Shown here: piece by piece, positions 41,695-53,424 of the stretch
Numbering within the stretch: the first letter of the stretch is position 1
Layout of the letters: each line of letters starts with the position of its first letter
Assembly (NCBI GenBank): GCA_963170055.1
Contig: CAUJGJ010000030.1
Location: forward strand, 3,450,266-3,514,265
Source: Halisarca cf. caerulea
Taxonomy: Eukaryota; Porifera; Demospongiae; Chondrillida; Halisarcidae
Length of the DNA: 64,000 nt
Direction: 5' to 3'
Made by a program: the position numbers and the translations under genes
The notes under the pieces: generated by a model
Database searches by the model: none
The model's input: the letters and a program-made list of their open reading frames with translations, nothing else
Told to the model about the DNA's origin: nothing

Positions 41695-43441
41695 ATGTTC
41701 TACATTGTTGGTAGCGAAGTATCTGCTCGTGAAGACAGACAAACGGAGTTTAAGGGACACAAAAACGTCTCTAGTAAGGATATACCTCCGTGGCTCACGC
41801 AGTCGAGTAAGCGCCGAACACAATCACCGATATCAAGGTTCGTAATCCCATGTATTTATTCTAACATAGTATAGAGCGAGGTATGGAGTGTCTGTGATTC
41901 TACATCTCCGAGCAAATATTTGAAGATTCGATGAATTCGAAAGCACTATTGACCTGGCCCTCCACGAGGCCACAACCCAGTGAATTCACTATTGACCTGA
42001 CCTCCTAGTCTGATACCCTCCCGCCGGCATAAAATGGCGGCATCCGAGTGACGGTCTGGGTACGAGACTACTGACCTCCATGAGACCAGGTTACTGTAAT
42101 GACATTCTAGACTTACTCTTTCATTTATTGCACTATGCATGTTTTACTCTATTCATTTAATTCTAGGAACTTGTCTATTGCATGCTAGTCTTTGTATAGG
42201 AACTCAAGTTTGATTTTATTATTGGTTGTTTTGTAAGAGTCAATGAGTTTTTCACCTTGGAGTTGCTTATTACACGTACAGAGCAATATGCGGCTTTTTA
42301 AACACTGGAGAAGGTGGAATTGTGTACATAGGAGTAAGTGACAATGGTCGTGTCATGGGTATTACCTACACATGTGAGGAAGCGGACCATTTGAGGAAAT
42401 CCATCAGTAACGCATTGTCACGTTTCTCCCCTCCAGTGGAAAGCAACTTATGGGAAGTGTGTCACTATGTGTGTGTGTGTGTGTGTGCGTGTGTGTGTGT
42501 GTGTGTGTGTCCATCTTTGTCTTCGTACTTTTAGCAAGCTTTCCCTGCTGTAGGCTCGTTTCATCCCAGCTCTACCTTGTACCTCAACCCCAGAGGTTGA
42601 ACTGGAGAAACATAGGCAACTGGAATCAAGGTAGTTAAAGAACACTAGGTTCAGATCTTGATCTCTTTTGACTGTCTTTGCTAACTGACAGAGCCCTTGA
42701 GGCATTAGAGGAGTACCACGGAGGGGATTCACATTCCAACTTGGGACAGCATCGTATTCCACGCTTAGTAGCTGATGATTACAAGTTTTGCTGGTGTGAG
42801 AAGAATGCTATGGACCTTAAAAACAAGGTTACTTCCTTCCCTTATGGTCTACTTTGTGATTCACCCACTTGCACTTCTGATGTCAACAGGGAGTAAAGTT
42901 GCCTTCCTATGTGGTTCAGATAGTTGTCCATCCATTTCAACCAACTTCACAACATCACCTTCGTCCGTTCTACGAAGATGAAGAAGGAACTGCATACATG
43001 AGATTGACTGCTTCACTGATGCCAGTAATTTGATGCATACCACACACTTGTCTTGTTTGCTGTCCATCACTAGGTTTAGTTGAAATATATTCATCTGACC
43101 CTTTGCTGTGAATTCCCATCACTCAGTTTATGTGTATCTACCCCTCCCCTGGTTTATCTGACATGCTTAAGGAACTGTGTGGTCAGACAAGGGTCTCTGT
43201 TCTTGTATTGATACTACAATGTGTGATGCTACTCAGTTGTGTAAAATCTACCACCCCACCCCCAGTTGATCCGACATAAGGAACTGTGTGGTCAGACGAA
43301 CAAGGGTTTCTGTTCGTGTATTTATTCTGCAATGTGTGATACCAATATAATAATATTATCTTATTTCTACAGCTCAGCTATCAAGACGTTGTTGACTTAA
43401 CCAGGCAAGAAATTGCCTCACTCAAGTCTCAACCTAAATAG
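41695..43441 (+). CDS. Schlafen-like AlbA_2-domain protein
   Basis: Six exons with a perfect phase chain: 41695-41837, 42282-42456, 42596-42630, 42692-42827, 42890-43024 and 43373-43441, giving 230 residues. It starts MFYIVGSEVSAREDRQTEFK. EDRQTEFKGH, then AICGFLNTGEGGIVYIGVSD and NGRVMGI, are the hallmarks of the AlbA_2 (AAA_4, Schlafen-core) fold. Exons 3-4 add a helix (VELEKHRQLESRALEAL) and HRIPRLVADDYKFCW. The exon 5 strand VVQIVVHPFQP and RPFYEDEEGTAYMRL resemble the C-terminal part of the SLFNL1 core. There is no helicase, so it is a short type like SLFNL1. Schlafen cores bind, and in some members cut, tRNA or other RNA; three clustered acidic residues are not evident here, so the activity is unknown. 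The start codon is 42 bp from the TIR element, so its promoter may have been changed. An alternative start further upstream cannot be excluded. Confidence 0.82.
42006..42071. mobile_element. short TAGTCT element in intron 1 of the Schlafen-like gene
   Basis: About 65 bp from TAGTCTGATACCC to GGGTACGAGACTA, flanked by CTGACCTC(C) duplications at 41997-42005 and 42071-42079. It is the intact-site original of the copy at 41468-41535 inside the capture element, where another MITE later split its end. Confidence 0.82.
42472..42510. repeat. (GT)n microsatellite after Schlafen-like exon 2
   Basis: GT tract beginning a few bases inside the donor GAA|GTGTGTCACTATGTGTG. The captured copy carries the matching CA tract at 40379-40413. 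Confidence 0.9.
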
Positions 43442-43560
43442 CAATAATAAACTGTTGTTGGTTTTACCTTCATTTCAGCATGTGATTGACAATAATATAT
43501 TAAATGTATACGTACAGACATACGAACTTCACTAGCAACAAATAAGTTATGACCGAGCAA

Positions 43561-44798
43561 TCATCCCACTACAAGCATGTTATCTTCTGGAAACTCATAA
43601 GTGGGGATTTCCAAGTTCTCTGGTGCAGGTCCCTTCCTGATGCGTCCTGAAGCATCATAGTGGGAGCCATGGCATGGGCAGAAGTAACCTCCGAACTCTC
43701 CAGCATTGGCAATGGGGACACACCCAAGATGAGTGCACACTCCTGTGAAGGGGTATGGTCTATCAGGTCATACAGAATAATAATCTTCACCACCCACCTA
43801 TCAAGATGAGCCACTCAGGTTTGACCACACGGTCACTGTCAGGTTGTGGGTCTCTTAGGGTTGCCACATCCACCCCATTTACTTCATCAATTTCCTCCTG
43901 AGTTCGGTGACGGACAAAAAGGGGCTTCCCCCTCCATTTAAAAACCACATTCTTTCCTAGAGAAACAGTAAGAACAAACTTAAAGTACAACTAACAAGAA
44001 CCAAACTAAGATAGCAAACCTTCTGGAATAGCTGACAAGTCAATTTCAATCTTGGCCATTGCAAGTACATCAGCAGAAGCACTCATTGAAGATAGGAAAT
44101 CTCCAGCAATGTTTTTGACTCCATGTACAGCGGCAACACCACCACCAGCAACCATGAGGTAGGTGAAGGCACGACGGCTAAGGTCACCGCTACTTGATGA
44201 CCTGGCATCAATACTACTTGGCCGCCGGTACTCACTGAAATCAGGAACGCGGACATCAGTGTGGCTGTACCGCGCTGGTACACCTGCACAAAACATCATT
44301 AGTTTCAAGTAATCAACAATGTGTTCTAGGCTAGGTCGTTATGTATCATTATTATTAAGGTAAAGGGGATAACTTGGAACAGCGGGTAATTCGGAACAGT
44401 CAGGCCAAAAGCAGTGTCAACCACAAGCTACATCCGTTATTTCTTGTCTGTATTGTCTCCCGTGAAGGGGGAGTTTGGCAGTAGCAAGGATGGTTGGGTA
44501 ACTTAACCACAACGAAAGTTACAGGCCCTGTTCCAAATTACCACCATTTACCTTATACTCGCCTAGGATTAGAGGTTATGTCCACAGCATGTGACTTACT
44601 TAAAGTGTGAGAAGTTGCTGCAGGTCTGCTGATTGGAAATACATTCTTAAAGCTTTGAGGCGACCGGTACTGACCCTTATGAGGCAGAGGGTTCAATGGG
44701 GCCACAGCGACAGCCGGAGTAAGGGGAGTGGTCACATTGGATAAAACATGAGATGAACCACTTAAGTAGCGAGACACAATAGAGCTACGCGACCACAT
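43561..44798 (-). CDS. UQCRFS1: ubiquinol-cytochrome c reductase Rieske iron-sulfur protein
   Basis: Minus strand, four or five exons. Exon 1 (about 44610-44798) starts [20 protein letters not shown], a mitochondrial presequence rich in R/S. Exon about 44021-44285 has [15 protein letters not shown], the membrane helix [18 protein letters not shown] and the conserved hinge [19 protein letters not shown]. Exon about 43801-43958 has [20 protein letters not shown] and [12 protein letters not shown]. The last exon (43561 to about 43742) has [20 protein letters not shown] and [20 protein letters not shown], both boxes holding the Cys and His ligands of the 2Fe-2S cluster, and ends NMLVVG. The protein is the mobile electron carrier of complex III. 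It is complete and ordinary. Intron 1 holds a MITE (44356-44555). It converges with the Schlafen-like gene (119 bp between stops). Confidence 0.97.
44356..44555. mobile_element. AAGGTAAA-type MITE in UQCRFS1 intron 1
   Basis: A 200-bp element with terminal inverted repeats TAAGGTAAAGGGGATAACTT and (complement of right end) TAAGGTAAATGGTGGTAATT, both followed by TTGGAACAG-like sequence. The terminal TA may be a TA target duplication as in Tc1/mariner elements. A relative in the opposite orientation lies at 25879-26070. Confidence 0.78.
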
Positions 44799-44994
44799 TG
44801 TCTTCCGAGACTATTGGATGTGAAAGTAAACCGACAAATGCCTTCTTCAATGCCAGTGGAAAACAGATAATTTTGGCCTTCTGAACTTGGGACGGCAAGG
44901 AAAGCCCTACAATTAACTGTATTGGTCACGCCTTCTATAAGATCACGTGCTCACAAACTGGTTGCGCAATCAATTAACTTCGGAAAATTAAATT
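44799..44994 (-). promoter_or_regulatory. UQCRFS1 promoter / INTS2 3' region
   Basis: 196 bp between the UQCRFS1 start codon and the INTS2 stop codon. It contains GATCACGTGCTC near 44941, a CACGTG E-box. Confidence 0.4.
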
Positions 44995-47900
44995 TTAGAT
45001 TTGCACTACTAAACTTTCCGCAATAAGTTTGAAAGTTCGGTCAACGGCACAGGAAATTATATTCCTCTCTTCTTGTTGATGATGTTCCTGCGTGCATCTC
45101 TCCTCCTTACAGTTGAACAGGAAGCAAATTGACTCCCTCAAATAGCCACTTTCTGCTGCTGCTGTCTTCGTTTGCACACTAGTCTGTGGTTCAAGCACAT
45201 GGCATCTTCCCAGATGCAAAAGGAACACTGTAATTTCTTCCATAAGCGGTGGAAAAGCCTTGCATAGGCAGACTAAGAATGGTAAAATGGGAACAAACAC
45301 ATCTACATGTCCTTCCCTTGGAACAGTGTCAATCAGTGAGTTCAACTTCTTTACAAACAACTGAGTGGTCTCTGTTGTTGTAGACAAAGGATACTGAGCA
45401 AGAAGCCTAGCAGCCAGCTGGAATCCAAATTGCTGTAGCAAATAGATGCAGATAGAAACGGTAAAGTATATGATGACCACTATCCAAATAACAGCATGTT
45501 ACCTGTTTCTTGACTTCAGGTCTGTCCAGCAGTTCACTTATGAAGTCTAAACAGATGTGCATTGATGGAACACCTTCAACCATCATCTTTATTAAAACAA
45601 TTGGATAACCCTAGCCATTTCATAGAAAATAAACAATACAAATCATTAATTCAGTATCATTATCCTGAAGATCCACTTAACCAGACAGCTACTTTGCAGG
45701 ATTCCAATAATGAACACACAACACAAACACAAAACCTAATTAGGAGTGGGGATAACTGGGTAGCATGCATGAACATTACAGGAATAAGAATAGACTAAAA
45801 CACGCATGCTAGGAACTAAGATAGATATAATTCAGATTAATCAATTCACATTCCCTCAATTCCTTTTAGCTCAGCTGTGTAACCAGCCACATGCATGGGA
45901 GTGAGCATACATGTACTGACTGCATGGGAGTGAGCATACATGTACTGACTGCATGGGAGTGAGCATACTGGCTGTATGGGAGTGAGCATACATGTACTGG
46001 CTGCATGGGAGTGAGCATACTGGCTGCATGGGAGTGAGCATACATGTACTAACTGCATGGGAGTGAGCATACATGTACTGACTGCATGGGAGTGAGCATA
46101 CATGTACTGGCTGTATGGGAGTGAGCATACATGTACTGGCTGCATGGGAGTGAGCATACATGTACTGGCTGCATGGGAGTGAGCATACATGTACTGGCTG
46201 CATGGGAGTGAGCATACATGTACTGGCTGCATGGGAGTGAGCATACTGGCTGTATGGGAGTGAGCATACATGTACTGGCTGCATGGGAGTGAGCATACTG
46301 GCTGTATGGGAGTGAGCATACATGTACTGGCTGTATGGGAGTGAGCATACATGTACTGGCTGTATGGGAGTGAGCATACCTGAAAATGCACTAGTTTGGC
46401 TAGCATTGGGTTAGCAATGAACATTTGATGAATAAAAGAGCAGATGATGCATTGAACTTCCCGGCTAACAGTCAACAGTGGTCCATAAGACTCCTCACCC
46501 TACAAAAGGAAATCAGTTCAAAGAAGGTTTAAAGATTTGGTAAGTGACAGTTCTCACCGTGTTGCTATGGAGACAGATCTCAAGTAGCATCTGCACTACA
46601 GCACTCTCTTGCAGTGAAGCATACGTATCAATGACAGCGTCCTTGTCTGGTGGAAGGGTGTCGTAGCCTCCTCTACTAGCAACACTCTGGACGTGTCCTT
46701 GTTCTTCAATCCACACACGAGACAAGGACATCAGTCCACTGAGAACCTGAAGGACCACCTCCAACAGTGGAGGATATCTGTGGAAAGAATGGTGGAGGGT
46801 GGAGAGGGAGTGGGCAGGAGCGTGGAGGGTGGAGAGGGAGTGGGCAGGAGGGTGGAGGGTGGAGAGGGAGTGGGCAGGAGCGTGGAGGGTGGAGAGGGAG
46901 TGGGCAGGAGCGTGGAGGGTGGAGAGGGAGTGGGCAGGAGGGTGGAGGGTGGAGAGGGAGTGGGCAGGAGGGTGGAGGGTGGAGAGGGAGTGGGCAGGAG
47001 GGTGGAGGGCTGATAAAATGGTTGACCAACTGACTTACTGAAAGACAAGAGGTTCACATTTGAGCACTAGTAAAGGGTCTTCTACTAAATCCTCTTGTGA
47101 ATATCTCATTTTGTTCTGTCCAGACAGTGAATTGACAGTGTCAATCCAAAATCTATTCAAAGTCAAATGATAGTAGCGATTTGCATATACGTTGATGTCA
47201 TAAGGTGATGTGTTGCTATGGCAACTGACTTCTCAGTGAGTACAGTGTTGAGCCTCTCCCACAGCAGACACACCCCCTCCTGAATAGGGCGTGGAACACT
47301 GTCATCATGGAGAAGTGGAAATGTAGACAGTATACAACTTGAATAGTGTTTGAGAAAGATGGGCTGTAATTGGAGCAGCCTCTGTACCAACTGCAAAGCT
47401 CTTGAGGGTGATGTGGTGAGTTGTAGTAAAACTAACAAGCACACAAAACAGATCAACTCCATAGATAGACATGTGACTAAGAGTTTATAACTCACCATTC
47501 TCAGCTTTTTCTGGGGATAAAGTGACTTTGTCACTAGAGAGTTGACTGGTAGACAAATCGAAGGTGGTGTATGTTACCATGGTGATGTGGGGTAGATGTG
47601 ACGTGACTAGTTTGACAATGGAAGGATAGAGAACTGCAAATTCTTTTCGATGTTTCCTCATGTGAGAAAGAAGGTACTTGACTGGTGTCACGCTGAGCAG
47701 TCGTGGGGAGTAGGACGGAGGGAAGGACTTTGTCCATGTGGTAAACGTCTTCAGAGATTTCAACCACTTTTCATGATAGAGAAGAACGTAGAAAAGGATC
47801 AAGGACTGCACAACCAGTGAGGACATATCCTCTTCAGTGTTCCCTGACCCATGCAAGGCTACCAGGAGCTGCCCTTCAGGTATAAGAGGTTGGTTGAATA

Positions 47901-50900
47901 TGGATTTGGCTTCTTGGTACATGCTACGATTGGGTGGAGCCAAAATGGCCGCCACTAGTTCTTGGATAAGTTGTGGTAGTACAGGATGTATGGGCTCTGA
48001 ACTCACCACGATTTGATTGTAGACCCATGACTAAACAGACAGGAAAAAGGTAGAGCATAGGCTGAAGTACTAGCTACACTACAAACAAACACGACTGCAC
48101 CCAGTAAACAAACACAACAGTACCCTGTAAAGTAAAAAAACAAGACTGCACCCTGTACAGTAAACAAATATGACTGTACCCTGTACAGTAAACAAATATG
48201 ACTGCACCCTGTACAGTAAACAAACACGACTGAACTTTGTACAGTAAACAAATGGGACTTTACCCTGTACAGTAAACAAATGGGACTTTACCCTGTACAG
48301 TAAACAAATGGGACTTTACCTTGTACAGTAAACAAATAGGACTTTACCCTGTACAGTAAACAAATATGACTGTACCCTGTACAGTAAACAAACACGACTG
48401 AACTTTGTACAGTAAACAAACAGGACTGCACTCGGTGTGGTGAACAAATATTGCAGAAAACTCACAGTAACAGAAATTGAATGGTTAGAGAAAGCCTGTG
48501 ACTTCAAAAGATTATAGACACAGTGAACTGGGTAAAACCCTGTCATTTTCCCATTGAATCCAGGAGTGGGTGGAACCCTCAATGCTTGTGTACAGACTAC
48601 ATCTTCACTAAAGACACTCAAAAACAATTCTCTAATGTCCGTGTGCTTGCCAGGGCGAACAGCGTGCTGCAGGAATTAAGTGATCTAAGATTACATTACT
48701 CAATATAAAAAGTAATGGTGTAGTCAACACACCCACCCCACCATGTGAACACACCCACTTCCATGTGTACTGCCTTAGGCTGTATAACCGGAAATATGGG
48801 CGGAAAGAATATTTAGTGGTTTTGAGATTTTTCAGGCTGATTGTAGGTTGGTCTGCTTAGGTTATAATTATATTCATAGCCACAGCTACTAAAATGGAGT
48901 TGAGTACCTTTGATCGACCTTGTACAAGGATGCAAATTTTCTCAAAATTTCTGCTCACTTACTATTTAATTATTGATTCCCCTCAACTCTCCAAAGATAC
49001 TGAGGATAATCTAGGTCATTCACAAAGCAAAACCGTTATCTTTGAGTGTAATTGATTTTATGAATAAGTAAGCATCATTAAATTCATTCTGATGTCACTT
49101 GCATATGTCAGATGATGTAACAAAAAAGATGGCAGTTGTCAAAAACAGTGAAACATTTAGCGATTTTCAAACGCTTTTCCTCGAATAGAGGTTGTAAAAT
49201 CTGTTTTGAGAATACATACTCTCCATAGCTCTGCTAAAGAGTTCTAAGGCTGGCAATCAGAACATAAAGTGGTGCTTGTTACTTCTTCTTTCATGGGAAT
49301 GAAGATTGCTTTAATAACTCTCTTGAAGAATTTCAAGGCTTGACTAACTTCTAGAAATCTCAGACCCCCCCTAAACCCACCCCTGATACAGGGACACCCA
49401 CCCACCTGCACACTGAATCCTAAAGTATTTGAGACCAAGTTGTGAATAAGAGACACTTGTCTGTCTTGAAAGTGAATGGCCGCCATTAGCAGCATTTCTC
49501 CATAAGAGCTAGAATCACTGGAAAATACACATAATATTTTAGATTATGATTTGAGATATACTGTATGAATAGTACACAAATCACACGAACACCCACCCAT
49601 ATAAACCACACCCACATAAACACCCACCCATATAAACCACACCCACACAACACCCAACATAAACCACACCCACAGAAACACCCACCCACATAAACCACAC
49701 CCACATAAACACCCACCCGTATAAACCACACCCACATAAACACCCACCCACATAAACACCCACCCACATAAACCACACCTACACATATGTATACATGTCC
49801 AGCATACTTATCATAGCTAGATTGATTCTCCACAAGCCACTGGAACCAATTCAAAACCGCAGCTTCGCGTTTCTTTGTGCTGTGAAAAGGACAACAGTTC
49901 TACCTAAACCAGCTCAACAAGCATAAAAGGGCATACCTTATAAGGAAAGGACAAGCAAGCAGGGAGGCAAACAGAACTTTGATGAGGTTAACCCCACAAT
50001 TGGTGTGGGGTGGAGCCAGTCCAGTTGTCAGTCTAAGAATTGTGTATCCCTCAGACTTCCACACAAAGAGACCACTTAACTTAAGACCACAAAACACTCT
50101 TATCAGCTGAGATAGTTCCATACAGCTGGTGTCTGACAGGTGATGGCTTGCCATTGGACAGCTGTAAAACTCTTCATCTGATGGTTTGGTTTCTAGTGGT
50201 TTATCTGTATCCATTTCTTCTTCAGATATGCCTCTTTCCAACAGAGGGTCATCATTTTCTAACAAGCCCAGCTCCTCACTTCCACCAGGACGCTGTGTGC
50301 TCCCTCCATCACTTCCGCCAGGACGCTGTGTGCTCCCTCCATCACTTCCGCCAGGACGCTGTGTGCTCCCTCCATCACTTCCGCCAGGACGCTGTGTGCT
50401 CCCTCCATCACTTCCGCCAGGACGCTGTGTGCTCCCTCCATCACTTCCGCCAGGACGCTGTGTGCTCCCTCCATCACTTCCACCAGGACGCTGTGTGCTC
50501 CCTCCATCACTTCCACCAGGACGCTGTGTGCTCCTTCCATCACTTCCACCAGAACGCTGTGTGCTCCCTCCATCACTTCCACCAGGACACTGCGTGATCC
50601 CTCCATCACTTCCACCAGGACACTTAAGGCTATTCTCGAAACGATTCAGCTTCGTCATCAAGTACTTCCTTACAAGTGTCAATGCAGAGACAAACACTCG
50701 CCGGTACTGAACAAGACCAAATAGATATATAATCATAGGATACTCTAAGAAATTCCTTCATCAATTCACTCATGACTTACATACACTCCCCACTCACTGC
50801 ACGCGACCACTTCAATAACAACTCGCCACTCTCCACTCACATACATGCATATTCTCCACTTGCACAAACCCTCCTTATTCATACTTGCACTCACACTTTC

Positions 50901-53378
50901 CACACAAACTCACACAAACCACTGCACACTAGCACTCACACTCCTTATACTCACACTCCCTACACTGACATTCAATCCCCACACTCACATTCAATCCCCA
51001 CACTCACACTCGATTCCCACATTCGCACTCCCCACACTCACACTCAATCCCCACACTCACACTCGATCCCCACACTCACACTCGATCCCCACACTCGCAC
51101 TCCCCACACTCACTCACACTCAATCCCCACACTCACACTCGATCCCCACACTCGCACTCCCCACACTCACACTCGATCCCCACACTCGCACTCCCCACAC
51201 TCACACTCAATCCCCACACTCACACTTGATCCCCACACTCACACTTGATCCCCGCACTCACACTCCCCACACCCACACTTGATCTCCACACTCACACTTG
51301 ATCCCCGCACTCACACTCCCCACACCCACACTTGATCCCCACACTCACACTCGATCCCCGCACTCACACTCGATCCCCGCACTCACACTCCCCACACTCA
51401 CACTTGATCCCCGCACTCACACTCGATCCCCGCGCTCACACTCCCCACACCCACACTTGATCCCCACACTCACACTTGATCCCCACACTCACACTTGATC
51501 CCCGCACTCACACTCAATCCCCACACTCACACTCCCCACACCCACACTTGATCCCCACACTCCCATTCCCCACACCCACACTTGATCCCCACACTCCCAT
51601 TCCCCACACCCACACTTGATCCCCACACTCACACTTGATCCCCGCACTCACACTCTCCACACCCACACTTGATCCCCACACTCACACTTGATCCCCACAC
51701 TCACACTTGATCCCCGCACTCACACTCGATCCCCACACTCACACTCCCCACACCCACACTTGATCCCCACACTCCCATTCCCCACACCCACACTCGTACT
51801 CCCCACACTCACACTCGCCACACTCACACTCGCACCCCCACACTCACACTCGTACTCCCCACTCTCATACTTGATTTCCACACTCACAGTTGTACTCCCC
51901 ACACTCACACTCACACTCCCCACAATCACACACGATCCCTACTCTCTCAATTCCCACACTCACACTCGATCCCCACACTCTTGATTCCCACACTCACACT
52001 CAATCCCCACACTCTCGATTCCCACACTCACACTCGATCCCCACACTCTCGATTCCCACACTCACACTCACCTTGTGCTGATTTAGTTTTATATACTGTC
52101 CAAACCATGCACGCACATCACTGTTGGCTTTCAGCACTAGGCTACTCATCACCATGACAACTGGATCTTGTAGTAGGTCATCTCCCTAGCAACACAACAC
52201 AACACAAGGCTCACTAGAAGTGTTGCACAAGAAGTCACTAAACACCGCTCACCTGAGTCCGTTCGGCTTGGTCCAGTCCAAGATAGAGAACTAAAGATGG
52301 CTGCTTCAAACAGTTCAGTGCTACTTGCTGAACATAGAGAGTTCGTTGAGGGTTGAAGGCACAAAGCTGTCGCAAAAGTAATGTCCTGTGTCGACCAGCA
52401 CTAGATATTTCATCCTGTGACTCACCATTGCTTATCAGTTCTTGAATAACTGTACATACACACATACATGCATTTACATGCACACATATGTACATACACT
52501 CATACATGCACTCACATACACACATACGTACATGTACTCATACATGCACATACACTCATACAGGCGTTCACACATACACACATATGTACATACACTCATA
52601 CATGCACTCACATACACACATACGTACATGTACTCATACATGCACATACACTCATACAGGCGTTCACACATACACACATATGTACATACACTCATACATG
52701 CACTCACACGCATACAGCAACCTCACTTACTTTTTATAATCAAAACTAATGCCACATGGAAAACCTACCTTGATCAAAAAAACTTGGCATATTCGCAACC
52801 AGCTGAACAATGGTTTCCAAAGAACCCTGGATCTTCAATAAACCTTCAACAACTTTTATTAGTGGAAGAAGACCCGGCAGTTTGGACACTAGAATACAAA
52901 GCATATCTCCTACTTCCAAACGTAGACCATCGCACTCAAGAAGCTCAAAATTATCGGCCTTCTTCTGCTTCTCTGAGAGATTAAGAAGACGCAGCAAATC
53001 TTTGACCAGTATTTTAAACTGACCAAAAGTGTCCTCCATTTCAAATTGCACACAAATTCCACGCAACTCTCGGCGAATATTTCGCGAACTTATACCCGTC
53101 ACCGAAGATTTATCGTCCAGGTCCCTTAAAGCATCGAAATCCAACTTAAAATAAGAAGCAATTCTGTTACCCACTGGCATATTCAATAGGATTTCTTTGA
53201 TGGTCAAAGAAGCATTCTCTTTTCTCATCGATAAAGCCGTAGAATTTGCATATCCGACGAGCCATGGCAAAAATGGTCTCAAATCTTCCGAGGAAAACTT
53301 CCTTAGACCTTCGACATCTCCATTTGATATGCAATTGAAGACTTCTGTACTGGGTAGCATTAACGTTTGAGCAGCCAT
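44995..53378 (-). CDS. INTS2: Integrator complex subunit 2
   Basis: About fourteen exons, minus strand. Exon 1 (about 52770-53378) starts [20 protein letters not shown] and holds [12 protein letters not shown] and [12 protein letters not shown]. Then come 52250-52451 ([20 protein letters not shown]), 52075-52187 ([19 protein letters not shown]), a large exon about 50000-50700 with a coding minisatellite, about 49805-49880, about 49385-49510 ([10 protein letters not shown]), 48468-48667 ([29 protein letters not shown]), about 47490-48030, about 47155-47440, about 47040-47150, about 46555-46778 ([17 protein letters not shown]), about 46380-46500 ([27 protein letters not shown]), about 45505-45590 ([14 protein letters not shown]) and 44995 to about 45435, ending SLVVQI. 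These blocks match INTS2 along its whole length. INTS2 is a helical scaffold of Integrator, which cleaves snRNA 3' ends and attenuates Pol II transcription. It shares a 46-bp divergent gap with HEATR3. Confidence 0.95.
45885..46378. repeat. 29-bp minisatellite in an INTS2 intron
   Basis: About nineteen units of CATGGGAGTGAGCATACATG plus 'tactggctg'. A shorter 18-19-bp form lacking 'catgtac' is interspersed. Confidence 0.93.
46790..47012. repeat. 30-bp minisatellite in an INTS2 intron
   Basis: Seven copies of GAGGGAGTGGGCAGGAGGGT plus 'ggagggtgga', stop-free in several frames. Confidence 0.95.
48095..48432. repeat. 28-bp minisatellite in an INTS2 intron
   Basis: Twelve copies of CCTGTACAGTAAACAAATGG plus 'gactttac', with several central variants. 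Confidence 0.9.
48720..49384. other. unique-sequence INTS2 intron
   Basis: About 660 bp between INTS2 exons without tandem repeats. The conserved flanking exons join without a gap relative to the family, so no exon is expected here and I see none. Confidence 0.6.
49575..49795. repeat. C-rich tandem repeat in an INTS2 intron
   Basis: Diverged units of ACCCACCCATATAAACCACA in two lengths (about 17 and 30 bp). Confidence 0.85.
50276..50625 (-). repeat. INTS2: coding 33-bp minisatellite in INTS2
   Basis: About eleven in-frame copies encode [11 protein letters not shown] within one exon. Inner copies are identical; the copies at the 3' (50280) and 5' (50620) edges have drifted. The frame is open on both sides into conserved INTS2 sequence ([16 protein letters not shown] upstream; [20 protein letters not shown] downstream). 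Confidence 0.93.
50930..52075. repeat. 1.1-kb minisatellite in an INTS2 intron
   Basis: About sixty copies of an 18-bp unit CCCCACACTCACACTCGATC with 'cccacacccacacttgatc' and 'gcactcacactc' variants. It runs up to the polypyrimidine side of the exon at 52075 and is the largest tandem array in the window. Confidence 0.93.
52450..52712. repeat. higher-order CA/TA tandem repeat in INTS2 intron 1
   Basis: A 112-bp block (CATACACACATACGTACATG ... CATACAGGCGTTCACACATA) is repeated twice almost exactly, plus a partial third copy. Each block is itself made of short CATACA/TGCACT units. Confidence 0.88.
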
Positions 53379-53424
53379 TTTCCATGGGGAATATCCTAAA
53401 CATTGCCCTCGCCCTTGCAAGCTC
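53379..53424. promoter_or_regulatory. 46-bp divergent start-codon gap, INTS2 / HEATR3
   Basis: Only 46 bp separate the INTS2 ATG (minus, 53378) from the HEATR3 ATG (plus, 53425). A bidirectional promoter must overlap one or both 5' UTRs or first exons. No TATA box, GC box or E-box was seen in the gap itself. Confidence 0.7.
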
